Below, piece after piece: positions 24,744 to 33,324 of a DNA stretch of 36,029 nucleotides. Both the position numbers and the translations under genes were made by a program. Numbering within the stretch: the stretch's first letter is position 1; every line of letters begins with the position of its first letter. The notes beneath the pieces are model-generated. The model ran no database searches. It saw only the letters and a program-made list of their open reading frames with translations, and was not told the origin of the DNA. Source of the DNA: a virus. The stretch lies in the IMG/VR virus record IMGVR_UViG_3300046785_000141, positions 1 through 36,029 of that record; one strand, given 5' to 3'.

Positions 24744-25868
24744 TTATTTATTCTTTTTGCTTCTAATCTTCAATCCTCTTCCACTTGTATCAGAGACTTG
24801 TCTTGCTTTAAATCCAGTGTCGCCTATTGCTTGAGGTGTTTGCCTTACATTCATGTTGATGTTTTTACTTTTCTTCGAAACATCTCCAATAGCATCTGCC
24901 TTGCCTTGCTCATAAAAATACTGAGCAAATTTTTCAGGATTCATAGCAGCACTTAATGCTTTATGCCATCCTGAAGCGTCTTTAATTAAACCGTCTTCAC
25001 CTACATAATTTTTTACAAAATTATTAAGGTCTTTCTGTTTAGCCTTCATCTCTAAAGTGTCACCATATGCGTACGATATTTTTTTATCTCCTACATTGAA
25101 CTCAAAACCTTTGAACTCGGAATCAAAAACTTTATCAGTTTGCTTCAAAAAGTAATCATTCTTTCTTTGGTTAGCTTCTTGGGTGGTTTTAGATTGATTA
25201 AGAAATTCCTTATACTTTTCTAATTCGTTTAAAGTTTCTTTTGGAATAGAGCTCCCACTTGACTCAAGAGGAACTGAATAGTTTTCCTTCAGATCGTTTA
25301 AATATTTTTTAGCTTTAGAAACTTCTCGTTTTTTTGCAATATTCTTTTTCTTTATATCTTTTTCATCATCAAGATCTTCATCAAATCCGAATTTATCATT
25401 CATCAAATATTGAATATCTTCATTATCTAAATCAGATTCAGTTAAAGAATAGTACTCTTTTAAAAGTTGTTCATCTGAAATTTCATCGTAATTTTTATTT
25501 ACTTTGACAAAATCATTAAAACCCCTTCCTGTTTTCTTTTTAAAATCCAAATATTTAGACACTTCTTCAGGTAAAGACTCTGTGTTTTCTTTTTGAGAAA
25601 ACAAGTCATCAACAGAATTTATGTCTTTATTATATCTATTTTTAATATATGAAAGAACGTCTTCGTCTTTTATAGTTGGACTTTCAACTTCCGACTCAAT
25701 GTCGGTATTTTGTTCTGCAGTTTGCTTTTCAGCAACTTCCGCAGTAGTCTCTTTATTAGAATTATCTTCTTGAGACAATTCTTGTTCATGTTTTTTTAGT
25801 AGTTTTTCCTCTACTTCCTGTACAGATTTTTCTGCAATTGGATTTACTTCACTTACTTTAATTTCCAT
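24744..25868 (-). CDS. Head scaffolding-like protein
   Basis: The 374-residue protein is very acidic at the N-terminus (a Glu/Gln/Ser-rich stretch of about 75 residues), helical and charged in the middle (DIKKKNIAKKREVSKAKKYL), and ends in a basic tail (LKIRSKKNK). It lies between portal and capsid genes, where scaffold genes sit. The charged, coiled, low-complexity composition and the basic C-terminus, which in scaffolds contacts the capsid protein, fit this role. No protease domain is seen. A TAACTTTG box lies just upstream. Confidence 0.65.
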   Translation of the reverse strand: MEIKVSEVNPIAEKSVQEVEEKLLKKHEQELSQEDNSNKETTAEVAEKQTAEQNTDIESEVESPTIKDEDVLSYIKNRYNKDINSVDDLFSQKENTESLPEEVSKYLDFKKKTGRGFNDFVKVNKNYDEISDEQLLKEYYSLTESDLDNEDIQYLMNDKFGFDEDLDDEKDIKKKNIAKKREVSKAKKYLNDLKENYSVPLESSGSSIPKETLNELEKYKEFLNQSKTTQEANQRKNDYFLKQTDKVFDSEFKGFEFNVGDKKISYAYGDTLEMKAKQKDLNNFVKNYVGEDGLIKDASGWHKALSAAMNPEKFAQYFYEQGKADAIGDVSKKSKNINMNVRQTPQAIGDTGFKARQVSDTSGRGLKIRSKKNK

Positions 25869-25883
25869 TTGATTTAATTTTTA

Positions 25884-25891
25884 CAAAGTTA
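25884..25891 (-). promoter_or_regulatory. TAACTTTG box before scaffold and capsid genes
   Basis: The minus strand reads TAACTTTG (TAnnTTTG) 15 bases before the scaffold start, within the 50-base gap after the portal gene. No -33 TTTG at the expected distance is seen. A promoter here would boost scaffold and capsid over portal and terminase. Confidence 0.45.
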
Positions 25892-25918
25892 CTATTATAT
25901 TTAATTATTATTTTAAGC

Positions 25919-28354
25919 TTATCTAGGCTCAAACTCCGCTAAGTCAAAACCATCTAAACTATCTTCATTAGACTCAAAAGTAACAGGAGGTAAATTGTTT
26001 TTACGCTGTTCTATTAATTTTGATTGCTCTGTGTTAGCTTGTGATATTCTTTTTGATTTGGCCTCTTCTCTTTGATCTTCTCTATTTTTCAAACCTTCTT
26101 GTTGAACTCCTTGAATTTGCATTTGCAAATCAAATTCTAACTTCATCAGTTGAGATTTTATTGCAGCTTCGCCTTTCATTTTTTCTACACTATAATTGGC
26201 TTTTGCTTGTTCAATTTGCATAGCAGCTTGAGTTTCCATTTGCAATTTTTGCATAGCAGTCTGAGCAGCCATTTGTTGAGATTGCATATTAATTTGTGAT
26301 TGTTGTTGAGCCGCTGCCGCTTTTGCTTGGCGTTCTTGGTCTTGTTTAGCCTTTCTTCTAATCTTAAGCATTTGGTTTGCAAGTTTGATATTTTTTATTT
26401 CCCTAATATCAATTGCATCTTCTAAATTTATATCTTCTTTTGAAAGCGCCATTTGTATATTTTGCTCCAATAATCTTTGCTGCTCTTCATCTGGAGTTAT
26501 TTCAATAAAAATTCCGAAATCGCTTAAGTATAATTTAGAAATTTCATTTAATATTCCGACATTAAACTTCCCCACTTGGTTTACAAATTCTTCTCTGAAC
26601 TCGGAGTATTCTAATAAATCAGCAATTCTTGTAGATAATGCTGTGCATAGTCTTTCACTTTGACCTATACCTGCATCTAAAATATGTCTTGTTGCAGTGT
26701 TGCTGCTTAATGCTGCAAGCTTTTGTAGCCCTACCAATGAATAGCTATCAGGAGTGGCTCCATCTCTTGCTTCATTTAAGCCAGTTACATCTCTTAGCAT
26801 TTGCATATAATGATTATATGTGCCTACTAAACTTTGAATCTTACCTTGACCAGAATTGCTATTTAGCTGTTGAATAGGAACTTTAGCTTGATTGAAATCT
26901 CCATCTTGTGTATAGCTTCTTCCAATAACACTACCCGTTTGAAAAAACATTCTCAATGCATCTTCAGGGTTATATGCTTGACCTGTTCCTAAGTCTACTT
27001 CATTTAATCCATCCGCATCAATAAAAACCCCGTCAGGAACTACTCTTGAAATTACTTGTTGTAATTTTAAATGAGTGATTTGAATTAAATCTGCAAAGGT
27101 AATCATTCTTCTTACTAAAGACTCTAAAACTCCTTTATACATTCTTGGAGCTGCAGCTATAAATTCAGGATACACTTCTTGAGAAGCAGAAGCTGGCCTA
27201 GCCATGTTTTCTGCCATTTCCCATTTTAATAAAATGTTTGTTCCCATAACCATAACTCCCTCATACCATACATCAATAGTTTTAGTTATTTTCTCAAAAT
27301 TACCTTCCTCTTGCATTTCGACTGTTGGATCAAAAGTGTCTTCTTTTTCTATTACTTTTTCAGCTCCTACTGAATTTGTTTTTTTCTTGTAAGTAAAAGT
27401 GTTTGTCGTTTTGTAATTAAAAAATAAAACAGTTGCACTGTCTTTGCTAAATAAACTATTGTTATAATATTGAGCAGTGTTATTATAGTCATACCAGCTT
27501 TGACTGTATTTAGATATTTCATCCATATCTGCTCTAGTCAAGCTAGTATCTATTTTTTTCAACTCAATGATAGGAAGAGTTTTAATTTCTCCCCAATAAA
27601 AACAATCTTGAAAATAAGGATCTTCAGTATAGCTATAAACAACATTGGCCGGATCAACATAATCTATTTTAATTCCAGCTCCAGGTAAAAAAGAATGCTT
27701 ACACATAGAAACTCCAAGAACCATCTGATCATAATATAATCTTTTTTGTAAATCATAGTACCTGTTTTCAGCTAAAACCGTATTAATTGCTTCTTCTTCA
27801 GCTATTTCAATAGCTGGTTTGTATTTTAATTGCATGTGCAAAGTCAGCTCTTCATCAGTCTCTGGAATTTCTTCCTCGCTCATAGCAAAAGTATTTATTC
27901 CTAAACCCTGTTGAACTTGTTTCATGACAGGTTTAGCTAACATGTTTTTCTCTAATGTAGACTGATACTCACTTCTTCGATCTGTAGACATGGCGTCTTG
28001 AGCATATGCCCTGACTTTGAACAACCTATCAGCCATTCCATTTACAACTATATCTACAAATTTTGGAATAATAGGAACGGGAGTCCAATCTAAGTTTAAA
28101 TAACTTAAATCGCCATCAATTGCTAATTCATTCTTGTATTTTTGAACTGACTGTTCTCCTCTGGCATATAGGCGTAATCTATGAAAATCAGCCCATTGAT
28201 TGTAAAACCTGCTTTGACCTCCGTCTTTGCGAAACCATTCATATTGTATAGCTTGACCTATTTGTAATCCAAATTCGTATTTCTTTTTAACTGAATCTGA
28301 TACAAACTGGCTTGGGAACCCTTGAGGGTTTATTGAGATTTTAACGTCCTCCAT
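25919..28354 (-). CDS. Portal protein
   Basis: The 811-residue protein has the typical early segment FGLQIGQAIQYEWFRKDGG (28-46) and RLYARGEQSVQKYKNEL, then PIIPKFVDIVVNGMADRLF (about 92-110), as in crAss-like portal proteins. The central part includes RMYKGVLESLVRRMITFADL and GLNEARDGATPDSYSLVGLQK, with the stem helices near 560-610. Residues 650-790 form a Gln/Lys-rich coiled region (QQQSQINMQSQQMAAQ), the likely barrel that protrudes into the head. The gene begins directly after the TerL stop with no gap and is followed by the scaffold gene. Twelve copies would form the DNA channel at one capsid vertex. Confidence 0.85.
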   Translation of the reverse strand: MEDVKISINPQGFPSQFVSDSVKKKYEFGLQIGQAIQYEWFRKDGGQSRFYNQWADFHRLRLYARGEQSVQKYKNELAIDGDLSYLNLDWTPVPIIPKFVDIVVNGMADRLFKVRAYAQDAMSTDRRSEYQSTLEKNMLAKPVMKQVQQGLGINTFAMSEEEIPETDEELTLHMQLKYKPAIEIAEEEAINTVLAENRYYDLQKRLYYDQMVLGVSMCKHSFLPGAGIKIDYVDPANVVYSYTEDPYFQDCFYWGEIKTLPIIELKKIDTSLTRADMDEISKYSQSWYDYNNTAQYYNNSLFSKDSATVLFFNYKTTNTFTYKKKTNSVGAEKVIEKEDTFDPTVEMQEEGNFEKITKTIDVWYEGVMVMGTNILLKWEMAENMARPASASQEVYPEFIAAAPRMYKGVLESLVRRMITFADLIQITHLKLQQVISRVVPDGVFIDADGLNEVDLGTGQAYNPEDALRMFFQTGSVIGRSYTQDGDFNQAKVPIQQLNSNSGQGKIQSLVGTYNHYMQMLRDVTGLNEARDGATPDSYSLVGLQKLAALSSNTATRHILDAGIGQSERLCTALSTRIADLLEYSEFREEFVNQVGKFNVGILNEISKLYLSDFGIFIEITPDEEQQRLLEQNIQMALSKEDINLEDAIDIREIKNIKLANQMLKIRRKAKQDQERQAKAAAAQQQSQINMQSQQMAAQTAMQKLQMETQAAMQIEQAKANYSVEKMKGEAAIKSQLMKLEFDLQMQIQGVQQEGLKNREDQREEAKSKRISQANTEQSKLIEQRKNNLPPVTFESNEDSLDGFDLAEFEPR

Positions 28355-30601
28355 TTATCTTATAATTTGGCTATAACTTCCCTTATTGTCATATCTTGCA
28401 AAGTTAAGTTTTATTTTTGATTTATTTTTAATGGGCTGGTAAAGTGATTTCTGATTAGCCATTACTGCTAACCCTGAACTTATAGAGGCATCAAACTTTG
28501 TTCTGTTGTTAATATTAAACCTAGCCCAATCCTCTAGTGTTCTGGTAAAATACATTGAACCCATCACATCGGAATCTCTAAAGCTCCCCAAAAAATCTAA
28601 TCCCACGTGTTGTTCTATGTAAGATTCAATTGCTGCCGCGTGAGCTTGTTTTATGTCTTCGCTTGAATTTGGTATGCCTCCTAATTCTTTTTCAGATCCA
28701 GATAATTTGTTGTAAACACGATCTGGTCTGTTCATAGAATAACCTCTATATCCTCTATTTTTAAAATGATACAATAACCGAGGTTTATTGTTTTCTATAA
28801 GTATAGGCATCCCATAAAACACACAAGCCATTAAAACATCTTCAAAAAATATTTCTGCTGTTTGCGGTCTAGCAATGTATTCTAAAAAAAATTCATTTGT
28901 AGGCCCCTCATCCATATGGAATTTAGTCATTCCGTGTAAAGCACCATTAGATCCTCCTCCTCCAACAACTCCTGATATATCATAACTGTCACATCCAAAG
29001 GCGCCCATATGCTCATTCCCTGGATAAGCTTTACCTTGCTTATATAGTTTTTTGTTTTGAAGCTGTTTGTTTGGAGTCCAAGTCACATAAAACCTACCTC
29101 TATCATTAGGAGAAAATATCACCTCTGTATCTTTAACTCCATTTTTCCAAGAAAAAGAACCTCGTGTAATAAATTGATCTTTAATTAAAGATTCATTATA
29201 ATCTATTTGTTGATATATTTTTTGTAGATTAAATAAAGATTGTTTGCTTTCGTCTCTGAAAGCGTGTGATTCTGATCTAGGAAATTGTCTATAAAACTCA
29301 TTTAAAGCATCTGCATCATTTTTTAATGACTCCACTTCGTTTTCCCAATAATCAATAGCTCCTTGAGTTATTATATCTTTATATACATCAATAGTTTTAT
29401 CTTTGGGAGCATAAAATACTGGCATGCCGTACACATCAATAAAACCTTCCATATTCCATTCCATGGGTATAAACAATGAATATAAACCGCTTTTGGTTTG
29501 ACCGTTGGCGTTTCTATTATTTATATCAGAATCATAAAATAATTTTTTAAAAGAATCACCTCCTTTTTCTAATGAGTTCGATGTACTACCCATCATACAT
29601 TTTCCTATCACCTTACTACCTAATCTTAAACAAGTTTTTGTAACTCTCCAGTTGTTAAGAATGTTATTTGGCCTTTCCCATTTTCCTGATTCATCATGAA
29701 CTAAAAGTTTAAGCTTTTCTCCATCATAACTATTATCTCCTGTATTCTTCCAATCAATAGTCGTATCTAATCCTTCAACTAAATCAACTTCTTCGGAATA
29801 CATATTTTTCTTAGTAATCTTTGAGGCGGGAACCCTAAATGCCAATTCAGTTTTTGGCTTGTCCATTCCATCTTGAACGGGTTTAAAGAAAAAGGGATAA
29901 TTATTTGATATAGGAACAACTTTATCTGTAAACATTTTTTTAGCATCCGCCCCGGTTTTAGATAATATTCCAATTCTTGAATCTTTAGATATTGTTGCTA
30001 TATTAGCACACTCTTCACTTCCCATATAAGAAAATCCTGAACGCCTAATTTTTAAATAACATATTCCAAAAGAACGAGAATCAGCTTTACAAGCTTCCCA
30101 ATACAAATAGAACAACCTATTGGCTTCTCTAAAATTTGGGTATCCAACATCAATTTTAGTCCATTGTAAATACATATAATGAGATCCAGTAATGTAAGTT
30201 TTAATGCCATTGTTGTAAAACCAAAAACCTTCTTCTCTTCTGTCAAATTCTTTTTCTATATAATCAACCCATGTGTTTTTAAAAGATGATGGCGCTTCGT
30301 GCCATTGAAAAATTGATTGAATTTTTTTAAGCTGTTTGGAGTACTCAAATCTTTCCCAATATTGATTTTTCTGGCTAGAGTCTCTTTTGTGTATTTTTGA
30401 AGGAGCTTTAGGCAAGGCAATTTTAAGTCCGTTAATTGAAACTATATTTTCAATTTGACCTGATTTTGAAATTACAACTACATCATATTTTTCATTATAT
30501 CCATAGCCCCATGATTTAGCTTTGTTTTTTACGCTAATCACACTTTTGGGAATAATATCTTTTAATTCCTTATATAAATTATGTTGATCTTCTTTCTGCA
30601 A
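28355..30601 (-). CDS. terL: Terminase large subunit (packaging ATPase/nuclease)
   Basis: The 748-residue protein shows the terminase ATPase motifs: a degenerate Walker A at 186-191 (RRSGFS), Walker B at 298-304 (KLLVHDE) with catalytic E304, and a coupling motif GST at 339-341. The C-terminal RNase H-like nuclease has acidic residues D538 (FGCDSYD), E603 (ILIEN) and D704 (TKFDAS), matching the usual three-site pattern. It cuts and pumps concatemeric DNA into the prohead with the portal. The only plausible start is TTG at 30601: an in-frame stop lies three codons upstream and no ATG occurs in the first 140 codons. It overlaps the small upstream gene by 23 bases, so translation is probably coupled. 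The first 100 residues look like an extension of unknown role. Confidence 0.9.
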   Translation of the reverse strand: MQKEDQHNLYKELKDIIPKSVISVKNKAKSWGYGYNEKYDVVVISKSGQIENIVSINGLKIALPKAPSKIHKRDSSQKNQYWERFEYSKQLKKIQSIFQWHEAPSSFKNTWVDYIEKEFDRREEGFWFYNNGIKTYITGSHYMYLQWTKIDVGYPNFREANRLFYLYWEACKADSRSFGICYLKIRRSGFSYMGSEECANIATISKDSRIGILSKTGADAKKMFTDKVVPISNNYPFFFKPVQDGMDKPKTELAFRVPASKITKKNMYSEEVDLVEGLDTTIDWKNTGDNSYDGEKLKLLVHDESGKWERPNNILNNWRVTKTCLRLGSKVIGKCMMGSTSNSLEKGGDSFKKLFYDSDINNRNANGQTKSGLYSLFIPMEWNMEGFIDVYGMPVFYAPKDKTIDVYKDIITQGAIDYWENEVESLKNDADALNEFYRQFPRSESHAFRDESKQSLFNLQKIYQQIDYNESLIKDQFITRGSFSWKNGVKDTEVIFSPNDRGRFYVTWTPNKQLQNKKLYKQGKAYPGNEHMGAFGCDSYDISGVVGGGGSNGALHGMTKFHMDEGPTNEFFLEYIARPQTAEIFFEDVLMACVFYGMPILIENNKPRLLYHFKNRGYRGYSMNRPDRVYNKLSGSEKELGGIPNSSEDIKQAHAAAIESYIEQHVGLDFLGSFRDSDVMGSMYFTRTLEDWARFNINNRTKFDASISSGLAVMANQKSLYQPIKNKSKIKLNFARYDNKGSYSQIIR

Positions 30602-30866
30602 AACCTCTTAATGTTGTGTCTTTTTTATTTTCTACTTCTTCCCCTAATAATTCTTTTTCAGCTTCTATTCTGGTTAATATTTCAAAAGCATCAAATATTG
30701 CTAATTTTTTAGATGCTGCTGCATTTTTTAATCTATCTGCAGCAATATCAGGAGATAAATCATCTAAGTCTTTTTTTAATATACTTTCATTAGCAACTTT
30801 AATAAGCTCTTTAACTGCTTTTTTACCTGCTTTTATTATTTCTAATTTTAAATCTGTATTATTCAT
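30579..30866 (-). CDS. Terminase small-subunit candidate
   Basis: The 95-residue, all-helical protein lies just upstream of terL and overlaps it by 23 bases. It begins MNNTDLKLEIIKAGKKAVK and carries AADRLKNAAASKKLAIFDAFEILTRIE. I recall this pattern in small proteins found beside terL in marine phages. Helical character and position suggest TerS, which binds packaging sites, but no helix-turn-helix is obvious. A TTG two codons upstream could also start the frame; the ATG at 30866 is preferred. The start is 8 bases inside the end of the oxygenase gene. Confidence 0.5.
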   Translation of the reverse strand: MNNTDLKLEIIKAGKKAVKELIKVANESILKKDLDDLSPDIAADRLKNAAASKKLAIFDAFEILTRIEAEKELLGEEVENKKDTTLRGFAERRST

Positions 30867-31425
30867 TATCAAAATTATAAAACATTACTAAAACAATTCT
30901 AGGCTTTATAAATCTATTAGGAAACTTACTATGAAAATAATTACAAGGATAAGATAAAAGCCTGTTTTCCTTAAACCCTATAACAGATTTTAAATCCCAT
31001 AATTCTGAATTATTAGAATCTTCTGTCAAAAGTCTGTTAAATTCATCTTCGTTTAAGTCATTAGGAAATACATCTCCGTATTTTTTATGACTCCAAAAAG
31101 ATGTTCCGGATAATCCTGAGTCTTCAGATTTAATATAAAAAACAACAGCTCTTTCCGGCTTTTGGTTTTCAATTATAGAGTCGTTATGAATTCTCCAATC
31201 ATCGTCTTGATTTAACTTAGCTTCTCTAATAAAAGAAAGTATATTGTTTATTTTTTTACCTTCAATTTTTTCTAATTTTTTTAAAATAAAAGATTGTATT
31301 TTCTCTGGAGTTTCTTTAACCCAAAAAGATTTACCTGGAGTATCAATTTTATTAAAATTGCTAGAATGATTTAATAATTCTTCAAACAAATTATTCGGTA
31401 AAAAATCATCTTCTATATATATCAT
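30859..31425 (-). CDS. 2OG-Fe(II) oxygenase-like protein
   Basis: The 188-residue protein carries the iron- and 2-oxoglutarate-binding pattern of Fe(II)/2OG oxygenases: H80-x-D82 (WRIHND), a distal H165 (YPCNYFHSKFPN) and R176 (IKPRIVLVMFYN) 11 residues later, which would bind 2-oxoglutarate. The beginning (YIEDDFLPNNLFEELL) and strands (RAVVFYI, GTSFWSHKKYGD) fit the double-stranded beta-helix fold. Such enzymes hydroxylate protein or small-molecule substrates; the substrate here is unknown. A phage one in the middle of the virion region may modify a structural protein. It shares ATGA with the GroES-like gene upstream and overlaps the TerS candidate. Confidence 0.78.
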   Translation of the reverse strand: MIYIEDDFLPNNLFEELLNHSSNFNKIDTPGKSFWVKETPEKIQSFILKKLEKIEGKKINNILSFIREAKLNQDDDWRIHNDSIIENQKPERAVVFYIKSEDSGLSGTSFWSHKKYGDVFPNDLNEDEFNRLLTEDSNNSELWDLKSVIGFKENRLLSYPCNYFHSKFPNRFIKPRIVLVMFYNFDNE

Positions 31426-31985
31426 AATACTAGAGTTATATTGCTATCAAACATTCTATATAATTTTTCATTATCTACTTTAAATTCATATTCTGAATCA
31501 GGTTGAAATGAAACCTTATCTCCCTCTTTAATTCCTTGACTATTTAGGTATTTGTTTGAATATTTTACTATACCCATTAAGGGCTCTTCATCTTGATGTG
31601 TTTTCAAGTAAAAGTTTTTTTTAGGTATTGGCTTAATCATACAATATTTAGAATGAGAGTGCCACCCATCTTTATTTTTATACATGAAAAATTGATCAAA
31701 TTCTATAAAAAACAAATCATCTTTAAAAAAACTTTTTCCGCTTTTTTCCCTTCCTTTCATGTCGTTATAATATTTAAAAACATTATGATGAACTAAAAGA
31801 GTATCGCCTATATTAATAGGCCCCGTGTAGTTAATTGGAGTTTCAACTACTATTGCATTTCTATTTGACGCAGTATGATCTTCTTTAGAGGTGCTGGTAA
31901 TTAAATCAATATTTCCAATCTTCTTTGTGTTATCATACCTTTTGTCATTGAATGGTTTTACAATGAAATAAAAAGGTGACTTCAT
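31422..31985 (-). CDS. Tandem GroES-like protein (co-chaperonin candidate)
   Basis: The 187-residue protein appears to hold two GroES-like beta-barrels. In the first, NAIVVETP (43-50) and GPINIGDTLLVHHNVF (55-70) match the pattern V..P...GxxxGDxxL of GroES, then FFIEFDQFFMYKN. In the second, GIVKYSNKYLNSQGIKEGD (about 138-156) and KVSFQPDSEYEFKVD, then KLYRMFDSNITLVL at the end match the GroES C-terminal half, including the closing strand. A phage co-chaperonin could help host GroEL fold the capsid or fibre, as T4 Gp31 does. No clear 16-20-residue mobile loop was identified, so the function is inferred. It is joined to both neighbours by 4-base overlaps (ATGA). Confidence 0.6.
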   Translation of the reverse strand: MKSPFYFIVKPFNDKRYDNTKKIGNIDLITSTSKEDHTASNRNAIVVETPINYTGPINIGDTLLVHHNVFKYYNDMKGREKSGKSFFKDDLFFIEFDQFFMYKNKDGWHSHSKYCMIKPIPKKNFYLKTHQDEEPLMGIVKYSNKYLNSQGIKEGDKVSFQPDSEYEFKVDNEKLYRMFDSNITLVL

Positions 31986-32206
31986 TCAAAGTTGATATTA
32001 TACTCTATTGATATTGGCATGTTTTGATTAAATTCTTTCCATAAAAAAACTTCTTGAGAAGAGTTTTCTACCCAAATTTTTATAGATTCATTATCATGCT
32101 TTATTAAATGTATGTGATATCTTGAACCAAGTACTTCTTGGTTTACTATATAGTGCATTGCACTAGACTTGTAGTCCGCGCCTATTGAAATTTTTCTTAT
32201 GTCCAT
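31982..32206 (-). CDS. Unknown 74-aa protein before the GroES-like gene
   Basis: The short protein starts MDIRKISIGADYKSSAMHYIV and is beta-rich, with HIHLIKHDNESIKIWVE and a hydrophobic end (MPISIEYNINFE). It looks like small proteins I recall near the terminase/co-chaperonin genes of marine phages, without known function. Its TGA overlaps the next start by 4 bases (ATGA), so the two genes are probably co-translated. There is no signal peptide and no cysteine. It may be a partner of the GroES-like protein; this is inference only. Confidence 0.5.
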   Translation of the reverse strand: MDIRKISIGADYKSSAMHYIVNQEVLGSRYHIHLIKHDNESIKIWVENSSQEVFLWKEFNQNMPISIEYNINFE

Positions 32207-32229
32207 TGTTATTAAATTTTATTTTCATA

Positions 32230-33315
32230 TTAATTGTAGTTAGGAATTATTTGCGTAATTACATTTCCACTTGAGTCAATACCTAACTCATATTCTGCAT
32301 TTTTTGTTAATTCGAAATTGAATGCTGTGGGGTTTCCGCCTCCTGACGTATTAAGTCTCTTTATGTATTTAGCTCCTGCAGAGTTTGATAACGGAGTTGT
32401 CAATCCTGCATCACTATAAAATCTCTGTACTGCCATTGGATAAGGTTCTGCTGCATAAGCATTAATTGTTGTAGAATTGCTTGACGTGGTTGAAACGTTA
32501 TAAGGGTAGCCAAAGTTTGTTCCATCATATAAGGTGTCTATATTTATATCAACCGAAAAATTAAAATTATTTTGAATGCTAAAGCAGCTGCCTCCTGTAG
32601 ATTTCAAAGCACCGACTATAATCCTATATTCCCCTACTTCATCAAAGCAAAAAATCCTACTAGCATTCATATTACTATTTAAGAAATTACTAGAAACAAG
32701 TGATCCACACCCTCCAAAACCACCCGGTGCTGTAGGACATGAAGGGCTTTTATATAACCCTAATGGCTGTGACGCACTTTGAATGTGATATCCATGATTT
32801 GTACTATTACTCATTACAACTCCTGCCATGTTGGTAGCATTCGCCCAGTTTTGTGTGGAATCAGCTCTTGTTTGTATTACAATTCCAGCTGCTATTCCGT
32901 CTCCTGATTGATTTGAAGATATATTCATATTGACTTCTATGAAAAAAGCCCCTTGTGTTTGAGATGTTTGAAATTGATTACCATAGTTATCAGCAGAGTA
33001 TTGAGGATTACTTGGACAAAAGTCCGTTACTGTGCTTCCGTCTAGTGTAGTTGGAACTGTAAATGATGATCCTGTAACCGAAGAAGCCCCGGTTTGTAAA
33101 TTTACTAGGTCTTGTGTAGCCCATACTGCCTGAGCCATTTCTAAGAATAGCGTAGCATTTTGAAATGGTAAAAAACTTAAATCAGACACAGGATTAACAA
33201 CTTGTGTTGGCCATACCTGTGTTGGCCCCTGGTATATTTTAGAGACATTATTCGTGCCTACTTTTATGTTACCAACTAAAGGTGTAATCCCATTTACTTT
33301 AAAATCTGAGGCCAT
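32230..33315 (-). CDS. Fibre/adhesin-like virion protein
   Basis: The 361-residue protein begins DFKVNGITPLVGNIKVGT and KIYQGPTQVWP (28-38), an N-terminal anchor I associate with marine phage tail fibres. The rest is rich in Ser, Thr, Asn and Gly with beta-strand patterns, typical of receptor-binding domains (SFSIQNNFNFSVDINIDTLYDG). The end resembles a short globular cap (RLNTSGGGNPTAFNFELTKNAEY). It follows the YadA-like fibre gene after 9 bases and precedes the 74-aa gene after 23. It probably extends from the tail or another fibre to bind the host surface. No catalytic motif is visible. Confidence 0.5.
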   Translation of the reverse strand: MASDFKVNGITPLVGNIKVGTNNVSKIYQGPTQVWPTQVVNPVSDLSFLPFQNATLFLEMAQAVWATQDLVNLQTGASSVTGSSFTVPTTLDGSTVTDFCPSNPQYSADNYGNQFQTSQTQGAFFIEVNMNISSNQSGDGIAAGIVIQTRADSTQNWANATNMAGVVMSNSTNHGYHIQSASQPLGLYKSPSCPTAPGGFGGCGSLVSSNFLNSNMNASRIFCFDEVGEYRIIVGALKSTGGSCFSIQNNFNFSVDINIDTLYDGTNFGYPYNVSTTSSNSTTINAYAAEPYPMAVQRFYSDAGLTTPLSNSAGAKYIKRLNTSGGGNPTAFNFELTKNAEYELGIDSSGNVITQIIPNYN

Positions 33316-33324
33316 AAAATTATT

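Noticed and set aside
30870-30877. TAATTTTG as a promoter for the TerS candidate and terminase
   Set aside because: It fits TAnnTTTG but lies in coding sequence of the oxygenase gene, is expected by chance in AT-rich DNA, and lacks a -33 element.
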